Shown: positions 1 to 10,972 of the stretch, one piece after another
Position numbering within the stretch: the first letter of the stretch is position 1
How the letters are laid out: each line of letters starts with the position of its first letter
Source of the DNA: Flaccisagitta enflata
Taxonomy: Eukaryota > Chaetognatha > Sagittoidea > Aphragmophora
DNA: 64,000 nt
Reading direction: 5' to 3'
Assembly (NCBI GenBank): GCA_965153355.1
Contig: OZ231126.1
Location: 14,818,001-14,882,000, forward strand
Notes under the pieces: model-generated
The model's database searches: none
What the model was told of the DNA's origin: nothing
What the model saw: only the letters and a program-made list of their open reading frames with translations
Made by a program: the position numbers and the translations under genes

Positions 1-303
1 AACTCGACGCCTCACCATGAACAAATCAAGGCCAACACCTCACAGTCGCGCGCGGTTGTTAAGACCACAGGACCAAAAGACCAAAAGACTAAAAGACTTA
101 AAGACAAAAAGACCAAAAGAATAAAAGACTAAATGTAAATTGTCTTGAAATAACTTGAAATAACTTAAAATAACTTAAAATGACTTAAAATGACTTAAAA
201 TAACATAGAACAGTGAAAAAAAGCTAACAAAGGCTAAGCATGACAGACCGACCGACCGACCGACGGACAGAGCGGGTCATAGAGTCGCGTGCACGCGACT
301 AGA
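1..303 (-). repeat. Composite dispersed repeat: two short-unit arrays plus palindrome-ended module
   Basis: Positions 67-130 are a decayed GACCAAAA array and 140-205 a 10-bp TAACTTAAAA/TGACTTAAAA array. Positions 246-266 hold GACC/GACG tetranucleotides, followed by the perfect palindrome AGTCGCGTGCACGCGACT at about 284-301. Read on the minus strand this is the same order (palindrome, TCGG/TCCG run, 10-bp GTCATTTTAA-like array) as at 15640-17290 and 24424-25235. It is probably cut by the window start. Confidence 0.7.
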
Positions 304-409
304 AATCTGTGTAATTCTCTAATTCTAGTAATTTCAGAATATCTTTTATGTTTTTCTAACTTAAAAAAAAAAAAAACTAATCCTTTTCAAACATGAAAAG
401 TCGATTTAA

Positions 410-625
<216 letters not shown>

Positions 626-744
626 CTTTTGATCCAGATGTTGATTCAAAAGATATATTCTTTTTCTTATGGGTACTTTCTTTGTCCTTTCTTCCTGATG
701 TTTTTATTTTGTTCTTTATCTCTTCCTCTATTTTAACGTTTTTA

Positions 745-905
745 GTCTGGACCACGCAGCTCTACACCTGCGTGGCCGGTCGGTCAGTGAGTCGTCGGTA
801 GGTCCGTCATTTTTGAATTCCGAGCGGTTTTCGCATTTTGCTCTCTTAATAAATGTGCGACTGGATTGCCGTGTATCCGGGCTTGTTTTTCGCGTTTATC
901 GAAAT
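745..905 (+). repeat. Degenerate copy of the AGTCGCG-palindrome repeat family
   Basis: Shows the family order in decayed form: a CTCTACACC segment, GGTCGGTCAGT/GTCGTCGG runs, and the right-end block ending in GCCGTGTATCCGGGCTTG. The palindromic left end is lost. Confidence 0.5.
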
Positions 906-964
906 TCGACATCAGGTCTGCCGGGACAGTCGTGACTACATGTTTCGTTTCATATTTTTATTAT

Positions 965-965
<1 letters not shown>

Positions 966-1018
<53 letters not shown>
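966..1018. repeat. (AC)n microsatellite
   Basis: A pure AC array of about 53 bp. No coding signal is seen from 905 to the first exon at 1362; the sequence just before that exon is pyrimidine-rich. Confidence 0.95.
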
Positions 1019-1020
<2 letters not shown>

Positions 1021-1361
1021 TCAAGCACACTAAAAGCACAGAAACAGACTTAGGAACGACATCGAATAACAAAGAAAAGGACAGACAAACATAAGAAATA
1101 TTGAGAAAAAAACAAACAAACAATAGGAACTGTAGGATTCAAACAATTTGACTTGTGTTGATATCAGTGCTACCGATAAGATACCTGAAGAAGAATGAAT
1201 GTCTAGCACCATTGGAAACAATACGATTCTACTTAAGTACGAAATCGTCATCCCACTTTTTTCCCCCATTTTTATTCTTCTTCCCGTTATTTCTTGAACG
1301 ATTTTTATTTTCTATTTTCTCCTTTTATGCATTAACCTTGAGAAATCTCTTACATCGAGTG

Positions 1362-1475
1362 ATGGCAGAGAATTTGAACGCCAGCGAGAATAAAGTGGGA
1401 TTTGATCCCAGCCAAATGTTTCTCGAGGAAATCCAACAAGAAGATCAGCTCAGAAGATTGGAAGCCGCCAAAAAA
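1362..1475 (+). CDS. PP2A subunit A, exon 1 (codons 1-38)
   Basis: Starts at the ATG at 1362 (context GTGATGG) and ends AAAAAA before donor gtacga, phase 0. The frame is open upstream to 1155, so the start is chosen because the following 38 residues match the start of the family, including the first HEAT helix FLEEIQQED. An upstream coding exon cannot be excluded. Confidence 0.75.
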
Positions 1476-2029
1476 GTACGAACTCGTACTGACTACAAGC
1501 AACTCAATAAGGCTCTGGAATTTTTTATCCTTCGGTCCGTCTGTGCGTCCATCCACCTCTCCGTCTGTCAGTAAGTCGGTCTGTCAAAGTAAACCCTTTC
1601 GACACATTGGCGCATTGGCGCATTAAACATGCATCACATTTACAGCAAAGTTGGTAAAAGTCATATCCTCTCGTCAAAAACATGCGTTTTAGTGTGATTT
1701 TCTTACTTCTCGGTCGTGACGGCGCAGACGAAATATGAACGCACCGTTACTGTCGTCCATTGCATGACAAGGAAAATATCTTCCTTTTTTGTGTTTACTT
1801 TGGAAAATCATTGGACGATTAGATTCTTTTCCATTCATTCGGTAGATTCTCCCACTGGCACAGATCCGATTGTCATCTTAGGTCGTGATTTTGATAGGAA
1901 TCTGTAGAGTCTAAGACATTTTCGACCACAAATTTTGCCGTTAGTCGCGGCCACTTAATCAGTCAGTATGTCACTCAGTCGTTCAGTATAAATGTGGATC
2001 GATGAAACTGTAAGTGTACTACATATCAT

Positions 2030-2215
2030 TTTTAGTCGCGTGCTACGCGACTCTACACCCTTTGTCCGGTCAGCCAATCCCGTCCGTCTGTCACACTTTA
2101 CTTTTTGGTTTTTGCGTTTTGCCTCACTGCTCCTGCCAAATCATTTGTTGACCTCAGTGCAGCCCTGCCCACCCGCACGACTGGGGAGTAGCCGTGTAAC
2201 AACCCTTGTTTTTAT
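2030..2215 (+). repeat. Palindrome repeat family, near-complete copy
   Basis: Begins TTTTAGTCGCGTGCTACGCGACTCTACACC, passes through a short TCCG/TCTG run and the CACACTTTACTTTTT block, then CCTGCCCACCCGCACGACTGG, and ends GTAGCCGTGTAACAACC. It matches the copies at 8757 and 32014 block for block. Confidence 0.75.
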
Positions 2216-2964
2216 TGAAGAATCAGATACGTAATTCAGCTTTTGAAGCAATGGGGAGAAATAAAAGTTTTTAATTTTGGTTTGATGATTTTTTAAAGTT
2301 GGGTATTTTTGGGCTGGGAGTATACATTTTTTTGATGATCATGGCCACTAAGAAGAAATATTTTCTCTTCAAATGGCATAACAGAATCTCTATGATTATT
2401 GGTTGCGGCGTTAATTTTGAATATTTTTGTTTTCCGCATTTTTGCAAGGATAAATATTTCGTGATCTGACCGCAGACCTATGTGACAGAAAATCGTCAAA
2501 GATATTTGCACAATCGACTCAGCTTTTATGGCGCTGGGCACGCGTTCTCAGTGTGGGCAAGACAGACGGGCAGACAGACAGACAGACAGACAGGCAGAAA
2601 GAAACAGAACTTACTTGCCAAACAAGCGAGACAAACAAATAAACAAACAAACAAAAGAACATACTGAGGACAAGGGGAACCAGGGAACACAAGCGAAGGG
2701 CAGTTGAATAGCAAAAACAGAAAAGAAAGCGATTGATAGGCGTCATGAGATGCACATACAGAAGAACATGCACTGAAAAAAAGAGTCTCCCACTTACGAC
2801 TTTTTCCGGTCGGCGATTAGCCGCCTTTATTGGTATAATACGATTTCTCTCAAGGAAGGCTTGGTCGTAGAATTAGGGCTGGTCCAATCGAGCAGTCACG
2901 GTCTTCTTACAAACGCTCCACTTGAATGTCAGGCTCCGTTTCATTCATCTTAATTCCAACCAAA

Positions 2965-3165
2965 AATTGAACAAGGCCGGATTCCGGACCTACAAGTAGT
3001 CGCTTGCGGGTGGACAGGGGCAGTAATGCGGGTGGGCAGGGGCAGTTACGTGGGTGGCAGGAGCTGTAATGGGGGCTTCGCAATTGCATGGGCAGTAATG
3101 CTTGGAAATCCCTATATCGGTCGATTTAGCATAACGAACAGACGGACAGTCGGATAAACGGACCG
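2965..3165 (-). repeat. Palindrome repeat family copy with internal 20-bp tandem units
   Basis: The right-end block (AAGGCCGGATTCCGGACC) comes first in plus orientation. It is followed by about four degenerate units of the type GGGTGGGCAGGGGCAGTAAT, then GACGGACAGTCGG/GACCGACC runs. The palindromic end is eroded. Confidence 0.6.
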
Positions 3166-3334
3166 ACCTACGGAGACACCCTCGCACGGACGTCATTTGA
3201 CGAATTTGACCCGTCTTTGCCATCTGTCTAATGTCTGTTAAAAAAATTAGTACATGATTCTGTACAGAGAGGCCTCGCAAGCTACAAACCAAGTAATTAA
3301 ATCATTTTATTGTGTGGTCGATCTTTCGAGTCAG

Positions 3335-3465
3335 GTTTTGGCGGTTGCGGCGGTTATTGGAGCCGAACGAACGTGCAGCGAGTTGCTCCCGGTTCTCAAT
3401 TCGGTCGTGGAAGAAGACGAAGAAGAAATACGACTCGAAATAGCTGCAGCACTAGGAAGGCTCGG
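3335..3465 (+). CDS. PP2A subunit A, exon 2
   Basis: Acceptor ..gagtcag|GTTTTG, donor CTCGG|gtacgt; 131 nt, entered in phase 0 and left in phase 2. It encodes VLAVAAVIGAERT, CSELLPVLNSVVEED and the following helix IRLEIAAALGRLG, matching HEAT repeat 1 of the family (GVERTRSELLPFL region). Confidence 0.9.
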
Positions 3466-3479
3466 GTACGTCATGAGGG

Positions 3480-3526
3480 GAGAGAGAGAGAGAGAGAGAG
3501 AGAGAGGAACGGATTAGTTGATAGAC

Positions 3527-3584
<58 letters not shown>

Positions 3585-3585
3585 A
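3480..3585. repeat. (GA)n and (GATA)n microsatellites in intron 2
   Basis: A GAGAGA run begins about 15 nt after the exon 2 donor (3480-3507). A TAGA/GATA tetranucleotide array follows at about 3525-3585. Intron 2 is only about 209 bp and is largely repeat. Confidence 0.95.
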
Positions 3586-3674
3586 TGGATAGAGAGATAT
3601 ATAGACATATATATAGACGAAGCGAAGATGACTTAACAGTATCTTCCAAAATTAATTTTCCATTCCAAACACAG

Positions 3675-3738
3675 ACCTTTGATAGGAGGACACGAAAACG
3701 CTTACGTTTTGATTCCCTTATTGGAAAAGCTTGCTAAG
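3675..3738 (+). CDS. PP2A subunit A, exon 3
   Basis: Acceptor aacacag|ACCTTTG, donor GCTAAG|gtgttt; 64 nt, in phase 2 and out phase 0. Encodes PLIGGHENAYVLIPLLEKLAK, matching the GGPEYVHCLLPPLESLA segment of HEAT repeat 2. Confidence 0.9.
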
Positions 3739-3971
3739 GTGTTTACGAAGTACTATTTAGATTTTAGATATGTTATATATGACAGGAATAGCCATACTAA
3801 CACATCGCGGTACTCCGCATATTCGTACAAGCACACAATACGCATATTTTCACTACTCACCCCCACTGCATAAATCGCACTAGTCCCTCGCGATGACACA
3901 TTTGCAAAACTATGCTGCCATGCACATAGATACTAACTGGCCATACATTACCATTTTGTTGCCCAACGCAG

Positions 3972-4075
3972 GAAGAGGAGACGGTCGTGCGAGAGAAAGC
4001 CGTCGAGTCTTTGGGTTTCATTTTCAAACATTTGTCCAAGAAATCCGTTCACGATGAAGGTTTACCTCTGTTAAG
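3972..4075 (+). CDS. PP2A subunit A, exon 4
   Basis: Acceptor caacgcag|GAAGAG, donor TTAAG|gttcga; 104 nt, in phase 0 and out phase 2. Encodes EEETVVREKAVESLGF and a following helix ending DEGLPLLR. The VEETVVRDKAVESL motif of the family is almost unchanged and is one of the clearest family marks in the gene. Confidence 0.93.
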
Positions 4076-4713
4076 GTTCGACTCGATAAAGCCGCAAAAC
4101 TAAGATTCGTCAGATTTAGTCAATCGAACACATGTTTTTCTTTAACTGCCCCCGAGTGCCCACAGTGCCCACACCCCCCCCCCGCATCCCCCTCAGCCTC
4201 ATTTTAAGTACACGCCAGACGGGATATCAATGGTATGCCGGTATATGACTAATTTGGAGGATGAGCGCTGAGCAGGTTCAATAAATTGCATTCAATAATT
4301 GAGAATGAGGGCAAGACAGACAGTCGTCCAGCTAAATTTTTGCGATGATTTAGTTCGTTAAATTGCATTTGGCAACTAGGAACGATTGCAATACAGGACC
4401 AGTCGTTAAACTAATTTTAACTATGGGCTGATTCGATAAATTGCATTTTCAGTAAATAGGAATATATTAAATTTAGTAATTTGAAAAAATTAGGAATAAA
4501 GTCAAGAACAGACAACTTGCTAATTCTAGCGATGAGCTGATTCGATGGACTGCGCTTGGCAATTAAATTCAAATCGCGCAAATAAAATAAAATAAACCAG
4601 TGACATAGAGGTCACAATATCGTTGCGGACGGGTGGGCAGGGGCATCCAACCCCCATCCACACCACAACCCACCCCGCGTTTTGTATACTTTTTGTGTAT
4701 GTTTGAGTGTTGG

Positions 4714-5308
4714 GGCACTGCTGAATCACATAAGGTTTGAGACAAGATTGATATTACTATGCGGTTTTTTACATTTTTGCAGAGTTCATAAGTATAGAAA
4801 CCGAGAACCATCAAGTAGAAAATCTTTCCTGAGAACGCTTTTTGAAAAATCAGAAAAGAATTACAGATTTTAACGTTATTTGCTGAAAGTGTTGGGTGAT
4901 TTGACCCGTTTTTGACAGTATGTCTTAATCCCTGATAAAATTAAATTCGTCGATAGATGCTTGCATAGCAGTTTTCTTAAGAAATGAAAAATTCATATTT
5001 TGGGCCACCGTTGTAATTTTATATCAGTGGCTTTAAAAATGAAAATTTTATTTTTTGTGAATGATATGGTGCGACCTATCAAATGAAAGGAATTCGTCCG
5101 AGATTATCATTAATAACTTTAATCGTCGATAAATTCATCAGCGCAGAAAAAATGGTGCGTGTCGCGAAATGGTAAAATGTTGATTTTCGTTCAGCGCCGA
5201 AGACATGTGCTTGATGTCTGATTTGTATACTCAAAAAGAACTGCAATGCAAAAAAACCGCGTAGTAATATCATTCTTGTCTCAAACCTTATGTGAGACAG
5301 CAGTGCCA
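4714..5308. mobile_element. Foldback (long-inverted-repeat) element, copy A
   Basis: The left end CACTGCTGAATCACATAAGG and the following 60-70 bases are repeated in inverse orientation at the right end (..CCTTATGTGAGACAGCAGTG). Most of the 595 bp forms two arms around a centre near 5005-5033 (GCCACCGTTG..). The inner arm carries TGCGACCTATCAAATGAAAG, which recurs in copies at 29538-30158 and at the window end. There is no ORF, so it is non-autonomous. Confidence 0.75.
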
Positions 5309-5364
5309 GGGTACGCCCCCCTTTTTCTTTTTTTTGACTGTCTAACTTCTTTCTGGTTTTTCAA

Positions 5365-5428
5365 CTCGATGACCGCCGCCAACGGACGGACAAAGTCTCT
5401 TATAGAGTTGCGTGTCCGCAACTAAAAA
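5365..5428 (-). repeat. Palindrome repeat family, terminal fragment
   Basis: Reads GACCGCCGCCAACGGACGG then CTTATAGAGTTGCGTGTCCGCAACTAAAAA: the left end of the family in minus orientation with a diverged palindrome. Confidence 0.55.
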
Positions 5429-6051
5429 GGAAGATTCAAAGTGAATCACGTCATCGATTAGCCAAATTCAAAATGCCTGCTGGGAGAAAGCCGTTACCCA
5501 GCAACGCACGCGCGGTCGCGCACCTGATCCAACCAAATGCGCATGAATTTACGCGCATGCCCGATTGAGAAATTTCTTAGTGTCTCATTGAGCGTTGCGT
5601 GTACACTGTACACATACAGCACGCGCGACAACAGTAGCATACCAATGAATATAGCCTCACAGTTATGGTATGATGAGTGGGTAATGGATAAATAGGATGA
5701 CACAGTTGAGCTTCACTAGAGCGCATCTCAAGGGACTGAGCAAAAATATGCTTTATAGTGAAACTGCCTTATTGCCAACAAAGAAATAACTACAAAATCT
5801 CCCATAAGGCAGTGGGTTGCATGCTGTATAAGCGGACACGCCTTTTTAGCGGATGCGCTCCAGCGAAGCTCCACTGTAATTGAAAGGTAAATCGCGTGAA
5901 GTGGGCTTCCACCGGGCAATCAAAATAAGCATAGATAGACTTTTCCATCAAAGCGTTTTTTTCCTTCGCCAGACCCGGGCAAAACATTCTTAAAAACATT
6001 CAATGTAGCTGGTTCATTAGCACCCCCCTCCCAACTATTCATTTTCAAAAG

Positions 6052-6177
6052 GCGGTTGATATCGGGTGAATGGTTTTCGGAGCGAATTTCCGCCGTGGGA
6101 CTGATGCCCCATCTTTATCCGTTAGTCGACACCAATCATCAATCAGAAATCAAGGAAGCTCTGTTCGCACTCTCCAA
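6052..6177 (+). CDS. PP2A subunit A, exon 5
   Basis: Acceptor ttttcaaaag|GCGG, donor CTCCAA|gtatgt; 126 nt, phase 2 in and out. Encodes RLISGEWFSERISAVGL, then HLYPLVDTNHQSEIKEALFALS, matching RLAGGDWFTSRTSACGLF and the next helix of the family. Confidence 0.92.
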
Positions 6178-6563
6178 GTATGTTGTTGTTGTTGTTGTTG
6201 TTGTTATTGTTATTGTTGTTATTTATTTATTTATTTGTTGTTGTTATTTATTGCTGTTATTTACAGTTGTTGTTGTTGTTGTTGTTATTATTTATTCTTG
6301 TTATTGTTATTGTTGTTGTAGTAGTTATTGTTGTTGTTGTTGTTGTTTGTTGTTGCTGTTGCTGTTGCTATTATTGTTGCTATTGTTGTTGTTTTTGTTG
6401 TTTTTGTTGTTGTTGTTGTTGTGTTGCTGTTTTTGTTGTTGTGGTTGTTATTTAAATTTGTTATTTATTTGTTATTTATTACATTGTTGTTATTAGTTAT
6501 TTATTATGTTATTGTTGTTATTGTTATTATTGTTATTGTTGTTATTGTTATTTATTATTTGTT

Positions 6564-6611
<48 letters not shown>

Positions 6612-6661
6612 ATTGTTATGGAAGTCATGGAAGACTGAAGATTCGCTCTGACTCCCTTCAG
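6178..6661. repeat. Intron 5: (GTT)n trinucleotide array
   Basis: The GTTGTT array starts inside the donor itself (gtatGTTGTTGTT) and runs, with ATT interruptions, to about 6620, leaving about 40 bp before the next exon. Long open frames here are repeat artefacts. Confidence 0.95.
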
Positions 6662-6720
6662 AGATGATTATCCGATGGTGAGGAGCGCAGTGTCAAAGAC
6701 ATCTTCAGCCATGATTGCAG
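6662..6720 (+). CDS. PP2A subunit A, exon 6
   Basis: Acceptor cccttcag|AGATGAT, donor GCAG|gtgaaa; 59 nt, in phase 2 and out phase 1. Encodes DDYPMVRSAVSKTSSAMIA, matching the DDTPMVRRAAASKLGEFAK motif. Confidence 0.88.
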
Positions 6721-6905
6721 GTGAAAGACGTTATAAAAACCTTATATAAAAAGAAGCAAAAAGAGATATAGATTAAACCAGAAATTACAATTGTAAGATG
6801 ATGCTCACTATAAATCCATTTACTAAAAGAATAGGAAATTTTTACCGTTTTTGTTGGGACGTTGGGAAGTTGTTGGGACATAGATCAAGGTTTACAGTCC
6901 CAAAT

Positions 6906-7085
6906 TTTTAGTTATGGACGCGCAACTCTATACGAATCTTTGTCCGTCCGCCCATCAGTCGCTCCATAACGCACGAATCGAAAATTGGAAAAACGAGCGT
7001 TTAAGAGGTTTTTTTTTGGAGGGGGGGTTGAATGCCCCCGCCCACCCGTCCGCAACGATATTGTGACCCCACGTCACTTTTGTTG
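6906..7085 (+). repeat. Palindrome repeat family, diverged copy in intron 6
   Basis: TTTTAGTTATGGACGCGCAACTCTATAC, then TCCGTCCGCCC, then after a G-run CCCGCCCACCCGTCCGCAAC. Block order fits the family; the palindrome is diverged. Confidence 0.55.
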
Positions 7086-7304
7086 CTCTGCAAGGCCGCT
7101 GGTTGTCACTGATGGACATACACGGACGGATGAACGGTCAGACCTACCTGGCTTCAGAGCGCGAAGAGTGAGCCGGATCTCGTCCTGGAGAAAATTTACA
7201 ATTGCGTCAACAAACAAGATTCAAGATTTCAAGATTAATGAATTCTTATTTTTGTTTTTAACAAACACCCTTCCGCGAACTCCCACAACCCGTTTTCATG
7301 TCAG

Positions 7305-7450
7305 TGTTGGATCGGGAATGTCTAAAGCGGGAGATTTTGGACGTGTTGGGTCGATTTCTGACGGACGACTGCGAAGGCGCGAGATGCGGAGTCTTTGCTG
7401 CAATCGTAGCCATGATGACGAAGATCGACGCCGCCGCAGTCGAACAACTA

Positions 7451-7451
<1 letters not shown>
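7305..7451 (+). CDS. PP2A subunit A, exon 7
   Basis: Acceptor catgtcag|TGTTGG, donor AACTAT|gtgaga; 147 nt, phase 1 in and out. Encodes LDRECLKREILDVLGRFL, then TDDCEGARCGVFAAIVAMM and AAAVEQL, aligning with [26 protein letters not shown] of the family, but clearly diverged. Confidence 0.88.

Positions 7452-7452
<1 letters not shown>

Positions 7453-7510
<58 letters not shown>
7453..7510. repeat. (GA)n microsatellite beginning at the exon 7 donor
   Basis: The donor gtgagagaga is itself the first unit of a roughly 58-bp GA array. The next 600 bp hold nothing recognisable. Confidence 0.95.
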
Positions 7511-7515
<5 letters not shown>

Positions 7516-8127
7516 GTCATGCGCTTGGAGGTTTGGATCTGATTCTGGGAGGCAAAAACTTGGGTTTCAGAGGAAGCATGTCCCAACAGGCAGGCCTCTT
7601 GATTGTTATTTTCTGCCGACAAGCAAAATTTTCCCCCTGTACACTGCTGACTTAACTAGAGGGTGGGGGTCAGTGGATAATGAGGGGGTTTTCCTTTTCC
7701 CTGCAGATACCGCTGGTTACCTGACTTAGGCATGGCAACCGCCCACAAATCCCTGTCAAGTTACCGCCAGCTGTCACCGCCGCCTCGGCTTTCAAGCGAT
7801 AAAATCAGTAGCAAGAACGTCACATTTCGACGCTGTTTGATTTTTTCATTTGTTGAATCATCAATATCCATTTTTTGGTGGGTGGCTACATGAAACCCAT
7901 GATGATGTTGAGAATTTTTACATACATTTATGATTTTCCTTTTTTCAGTTCACAACATAAAGGACTAAGTTTTTAAAATATTTTCAATTCAAACTCACAG
8001 TGTTCCTAATCAACTAAGTTACACAAGAGCAGATATCATAAAACAATATGCAAATGATATCAGTGCTGACTGCAATTACCATCATTTCCATTTCGATCTT
8101 TTTCTGTTTCTTTTCTTGCTTCTCCCT

Positions 8128-8222
8128 ACTCCCCTCTTTTCTTTTTCTTTTTCTTTTTCTTTTTCTTTTTCTTTTTCGTTTTCTTTTTCTTCTTCTCTTT
8201 CTTCTTCTTCTCTTTCTTCTAT
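8128..8222. repeat. (CTTTTT)n / CTT pyrimidine-rich array
   Basis: Units of CTTTTT repeated about nine times, then CTTCTT/TTCTCT. Open frames across it are artefacts. Confidence 0.93.
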
Positions 8223-8430
8223 CATTGGGACCTGCCAACATCTCCCTTTCCCTGCCGAGAAGCGGCGCTGCTCGCTGCTCCAAAATCAAGAGGCCTGCCG
8301 ACAGGATGAAACGGACAGATAGATGACCTTTAGACCTTTAGATACTAGGTCCGACTTGCCGTGATCATTGTTCTTTTAGCCAGTTACCTCTTCAACGCTC
8401 TTACTTATGTTTCTTCTGGAAATTTATCAG

Positions 8431-8528
8431 TGGTGCCACTGGCGGCTCAGTGTGTGGCGGATAAATCGTGGAGAGTGCGTCAGACCGTAGCTCAAAATTT
8501 CCGTCAATTTCAAAAGAACTGCTCCAAG
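8431..8528 (+). CDS. PP2A subunit A, exon 8
   Basis: Acceptor aatttatcag|TGGTGC, donor TCCAAG|gtagct; 98 nt, in phase 1 and out phase 0. Encodes VPLAAQCVADKSWRVRQTVA and the next helix FRQFQKNCSK. The DKSWRVR motif is identical to the family consensus. Confidence 0.95.
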
Positions 8529-8756
8529 GTAGCTTTTTTTTAATCAATGGAGAAACAAAACAATCACTGAAACGTTGGTGAAGGCGGTTATCAAATACGA
8601 TATAAATCACTTAAAAAAACCAAAAGAGAAAAATCTGGGAAAATGTGAGAAGTATAGGAAATGTAAACTGTTAATACCGTGGAAACGTTTTGAGTCATAA
8701 CATGTAAGTTTTTAAGATGAAAACGGTTTTCTCTTTATTTAGAATTGTAAGAACTT

Positions 8757-8965
8757 GTTTTTAGTCGCGTGCTACGCGACTTTTCATCCCGCTTTGTTCG
8801 TCCGTCCGTCCGTCTGTCGGTCGGTCGGTCCGTCACATTTTACCTTATGTTTTTTGTTCTATAACCTCACTGCTACAACCCAACTTCCCAAACAATGACC
8901 TCTAATACGGCCCCGGCCCTTCCGCATGCGACTGTGGTAGCCGTGTATCCGGCCTTTGTCAACTC
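8757..8965 (+). repeat. Palindrome repeat family, near-complete copy
   Basis: TTTTTAGTCGCGTGCTACGCGACT, then TCCGTCCGTCCGTCTGTCGGTCGGTCGG, CACATTTTACC, GACCTCTAATACGGCCC and the right end GTAGCCGTGTATCCGGCCTTTG. Confidence 0.8.
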
Positions 8966-9140
8966 ACTTCTGAGAATGGGGGAACCACTCTAGTCCGAAT
9001 CCGATTGTAAAAATGAGGCCAGTAAAGTCTCTATCCACTCAAGTCAGAATCGGACTTGAGTGGTTTGGTAACTCCTTCGGGTTCGGTCTGAGTGGTTCTC
9101 CCAGTGCAAGATCGGACTGGGTGGGGTATCTTTTACTACA

Positions 9141-9223
<83 letters not shown>
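9141..9223. repeat. (TA)n microsatellite
   Basis: A pure TA array of about 80 bp followed by a short CT run. Confidence 0.96.
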
Positions 9224-9225
<2 letters not shown>

Positions 9226-9700
9226 CTTTCTCTGTCTGCTGTATATCCTTTCCTCCTTAAAACTCAGTAATAATTGGCAGGCTAGAAAAAAGGTAAGTTA
9301 ATGTCACGGATTGTGGTGGAGATTACTAAGCAACGATACTTCAGAACTAGACACTACATACACAAGATTTGACCATTGATTGTGATACCAATTATACGCT
9401 CATTGGACTACGATCCAGAGTGGCCAATGCTAATAAGAAAGAAAGAGAGAGGGAGGAAACGCTGTTTTTAAATACTTACGTCATCTTACCTGTTTCCAAT
9501 GCCCAAATCATGAATTATTCTTTTGTATCACTGCCCCAGCTGTTTTATCTTTAATTTCGGTGGCCCGATGTAATCTAAGGCCGGATACGAGGTTACTCAA
9601 GTGTCATGGGGTGGATTAAGAAGCAGTGATAGTCACTAGCCGTTATGGTCAGCAGTGCCCGGTACTAAATGAAATGTGTGTAGGAATGAGATTATGAGGA

Positions 9701-10339
9701 GGGACAGCGGCCCGGAGAGGCCAATGACCTATGATTCCATGGGCAATTTCACGGTTTGAAAGCTAGGTAAGGAGGGCGGGGCTGAGGAGGCCTGATTTTG
9801 AGTTTGAAGGTCTGATTTGCTGCAGATCTGAGAAGTAGTAATTTTGGGTCTGAAAGGGACTGATTTGGAGGCTGAGGGGTCTAATGTAGGGTCTGAAAGG
9901 GCCTGATTTGAGATGTGGGAGGCCTGATTCAGGATCTCAGAGGCCTGATGTGGAGTCAGAGAAGCCTGATTTGGGTCTGAGAGGCCTGATAGGAGGTCTG
10001 AGACGCTAGATTCGGGGTCTGAAAAACCTGATTTGAGGACTGAGAGACAAGCTTTGATGTCTAGAAGTCCTGAAATGTTAATTTAGGGACTGAGAGGCTT
10101 GATTTGGGGTCTGAAGGCCTGATTTGGGATCTGGGAGCCTGATTTAAGGTCTGCGAGCTTCATATTAGGTCAGAGGCCTGATTTCCAGTGATTTAGGATG
10201 AAAAGGTCTGTTTTGGGGTCCAAGGCCTGATTTGGGTTAAAGGGCTTCATTGCAGTCTGGGAGCTGAAGAGAGGGCGTGCGGGCCAGGCAGGGAGAAAGA
10301 ATTGCCCTATGTGGAATCATAGGTCATCGCGGCCCCAAG
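9701..10339. mobile_element. GGCCCC-TIR minisatellite element, copy 1
   Basis: The left end GGGACAGCGGCCCGGAGAGG and CCAATGACCTATGATTCCAT is matched in inverse at the right end (GGAATCATAGGTCATCGCGGCCCC). Between them lies a degenerate array of units like GGCCTGATTTGGGGTCTGAG (about 9800-10260). There is no ORF. Confidence 0.75.
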
Positions 10340-10424
10340 TGTCATACGGGTGGACAGAAGCAGTGATAAAAAAGGCTATCCAACCATTTTTGCAGGAACA
10401 GTATTGCAAAAACCGCCTGTAAAA

Positions 10425-10594
10425 GTCAAACACGGCCGGATATACGGCATTCCAGTCGCGGTTGGTTGGGCAGGAGTACTGATGCAAAAACCGTTCGGAA
10501 TTAAAAAACGTTACGAGGGAACGGACGGACGGACCTACCGACCGACCTAATGACAAACACGGCAAGCTGTAGAGTTGCGTGTCCATGACTAAAA
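10425..10594 (-). repeat. Palindrome repeat family copy
   Basis: In plus orientation: CACGGCCGGATATACGGCAT, GGTTGGGCAGGAGTACTGATGC, GACGGACGGACC/GACCGACC run, then TAGAGTTGCGTGTCCATGACTAAAAA. It is the reverse complement of the family with a diverged palindrome. Confidence 0.65.
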
Positions 10595-10599
10595 ACCTG

Positions 10600-10682
10600 A
10601 GCTCCACCAACGGACCGATGGACCAACCGATAGACCGACTAACGGACATAGCGGGTTATAGAGTTGCATGCAAGCGACTTAA
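10600..10682 (-). repeat. Palindrome repeat family, second truncated copy
   Basis: GGACCGATGGACCAACCGAT, then GCGGGTTATAGAGTTGCATGCAAGCGACT. It is a left-end fragment lying directly after the preceding copy. Confidence 0.6.
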
Positions 10683-10837
10683 ACTTGTTGGTTGCAGTTA
10701 CTACGTCAAAATCAATGAATGACGTAGAATGACTGTGATTATATTGGCCTTATTGTCCCTGTTGATTACCAAGAATCCTCAACAGGTTACCCGTGTATGG
10801 CAACAATTGATTTGTTTGGCCGCAATATGCCAGGTCT

Positions 10838-10972
10838 AGTTATTGTTGTTGTTGTTGTTGTTGTTATTGTTGTTTATTTGTTGTTGTTTTTGTTATTTGT
10901 TGTTTATTTGTTATTGTTTATTTGTTGTTGTTGTTTATTGTTATTGTTGTTGTTGTTGTTGTTGTTGTTCAT
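10838..10972. repeat. (GTT)n trinucleotide array
   Basis: GTT repeats with TATT interruptions, like the array in intron 5. Confidence 0.94.

Larger units (their letters stand above)
1476..3334. other. Intron 1: dispersed repeats, no other gene
   Basis: Contains one plus-strand copy of the palindrome repeat (about 2030-2215), GACA/AAAC short runs (2565-2655), and a minus-strand copy with tandem GGCAGTAATGCGGGTGGGCAGG-like units (about 2965-3165). Otherwise nothing is recognised. Confidence 0.7.
4076..6051. other. Intron 4: foldback element and repeat fragments
   Basis: Holds a run of C residues (4171-4180), the foldback element at 4714-5308, and a minus-strand palindrome-repeat fragment near 5365-5428. 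The part between 5430 and 6051 contains nothing I recognise. Confidence 0.7.

Noticed and set aside
5578-5999. Frames of about 65 codons on the minus strand
   Set aside because: No recognisable domain, no splice context and no similarity to the surrounding gene.
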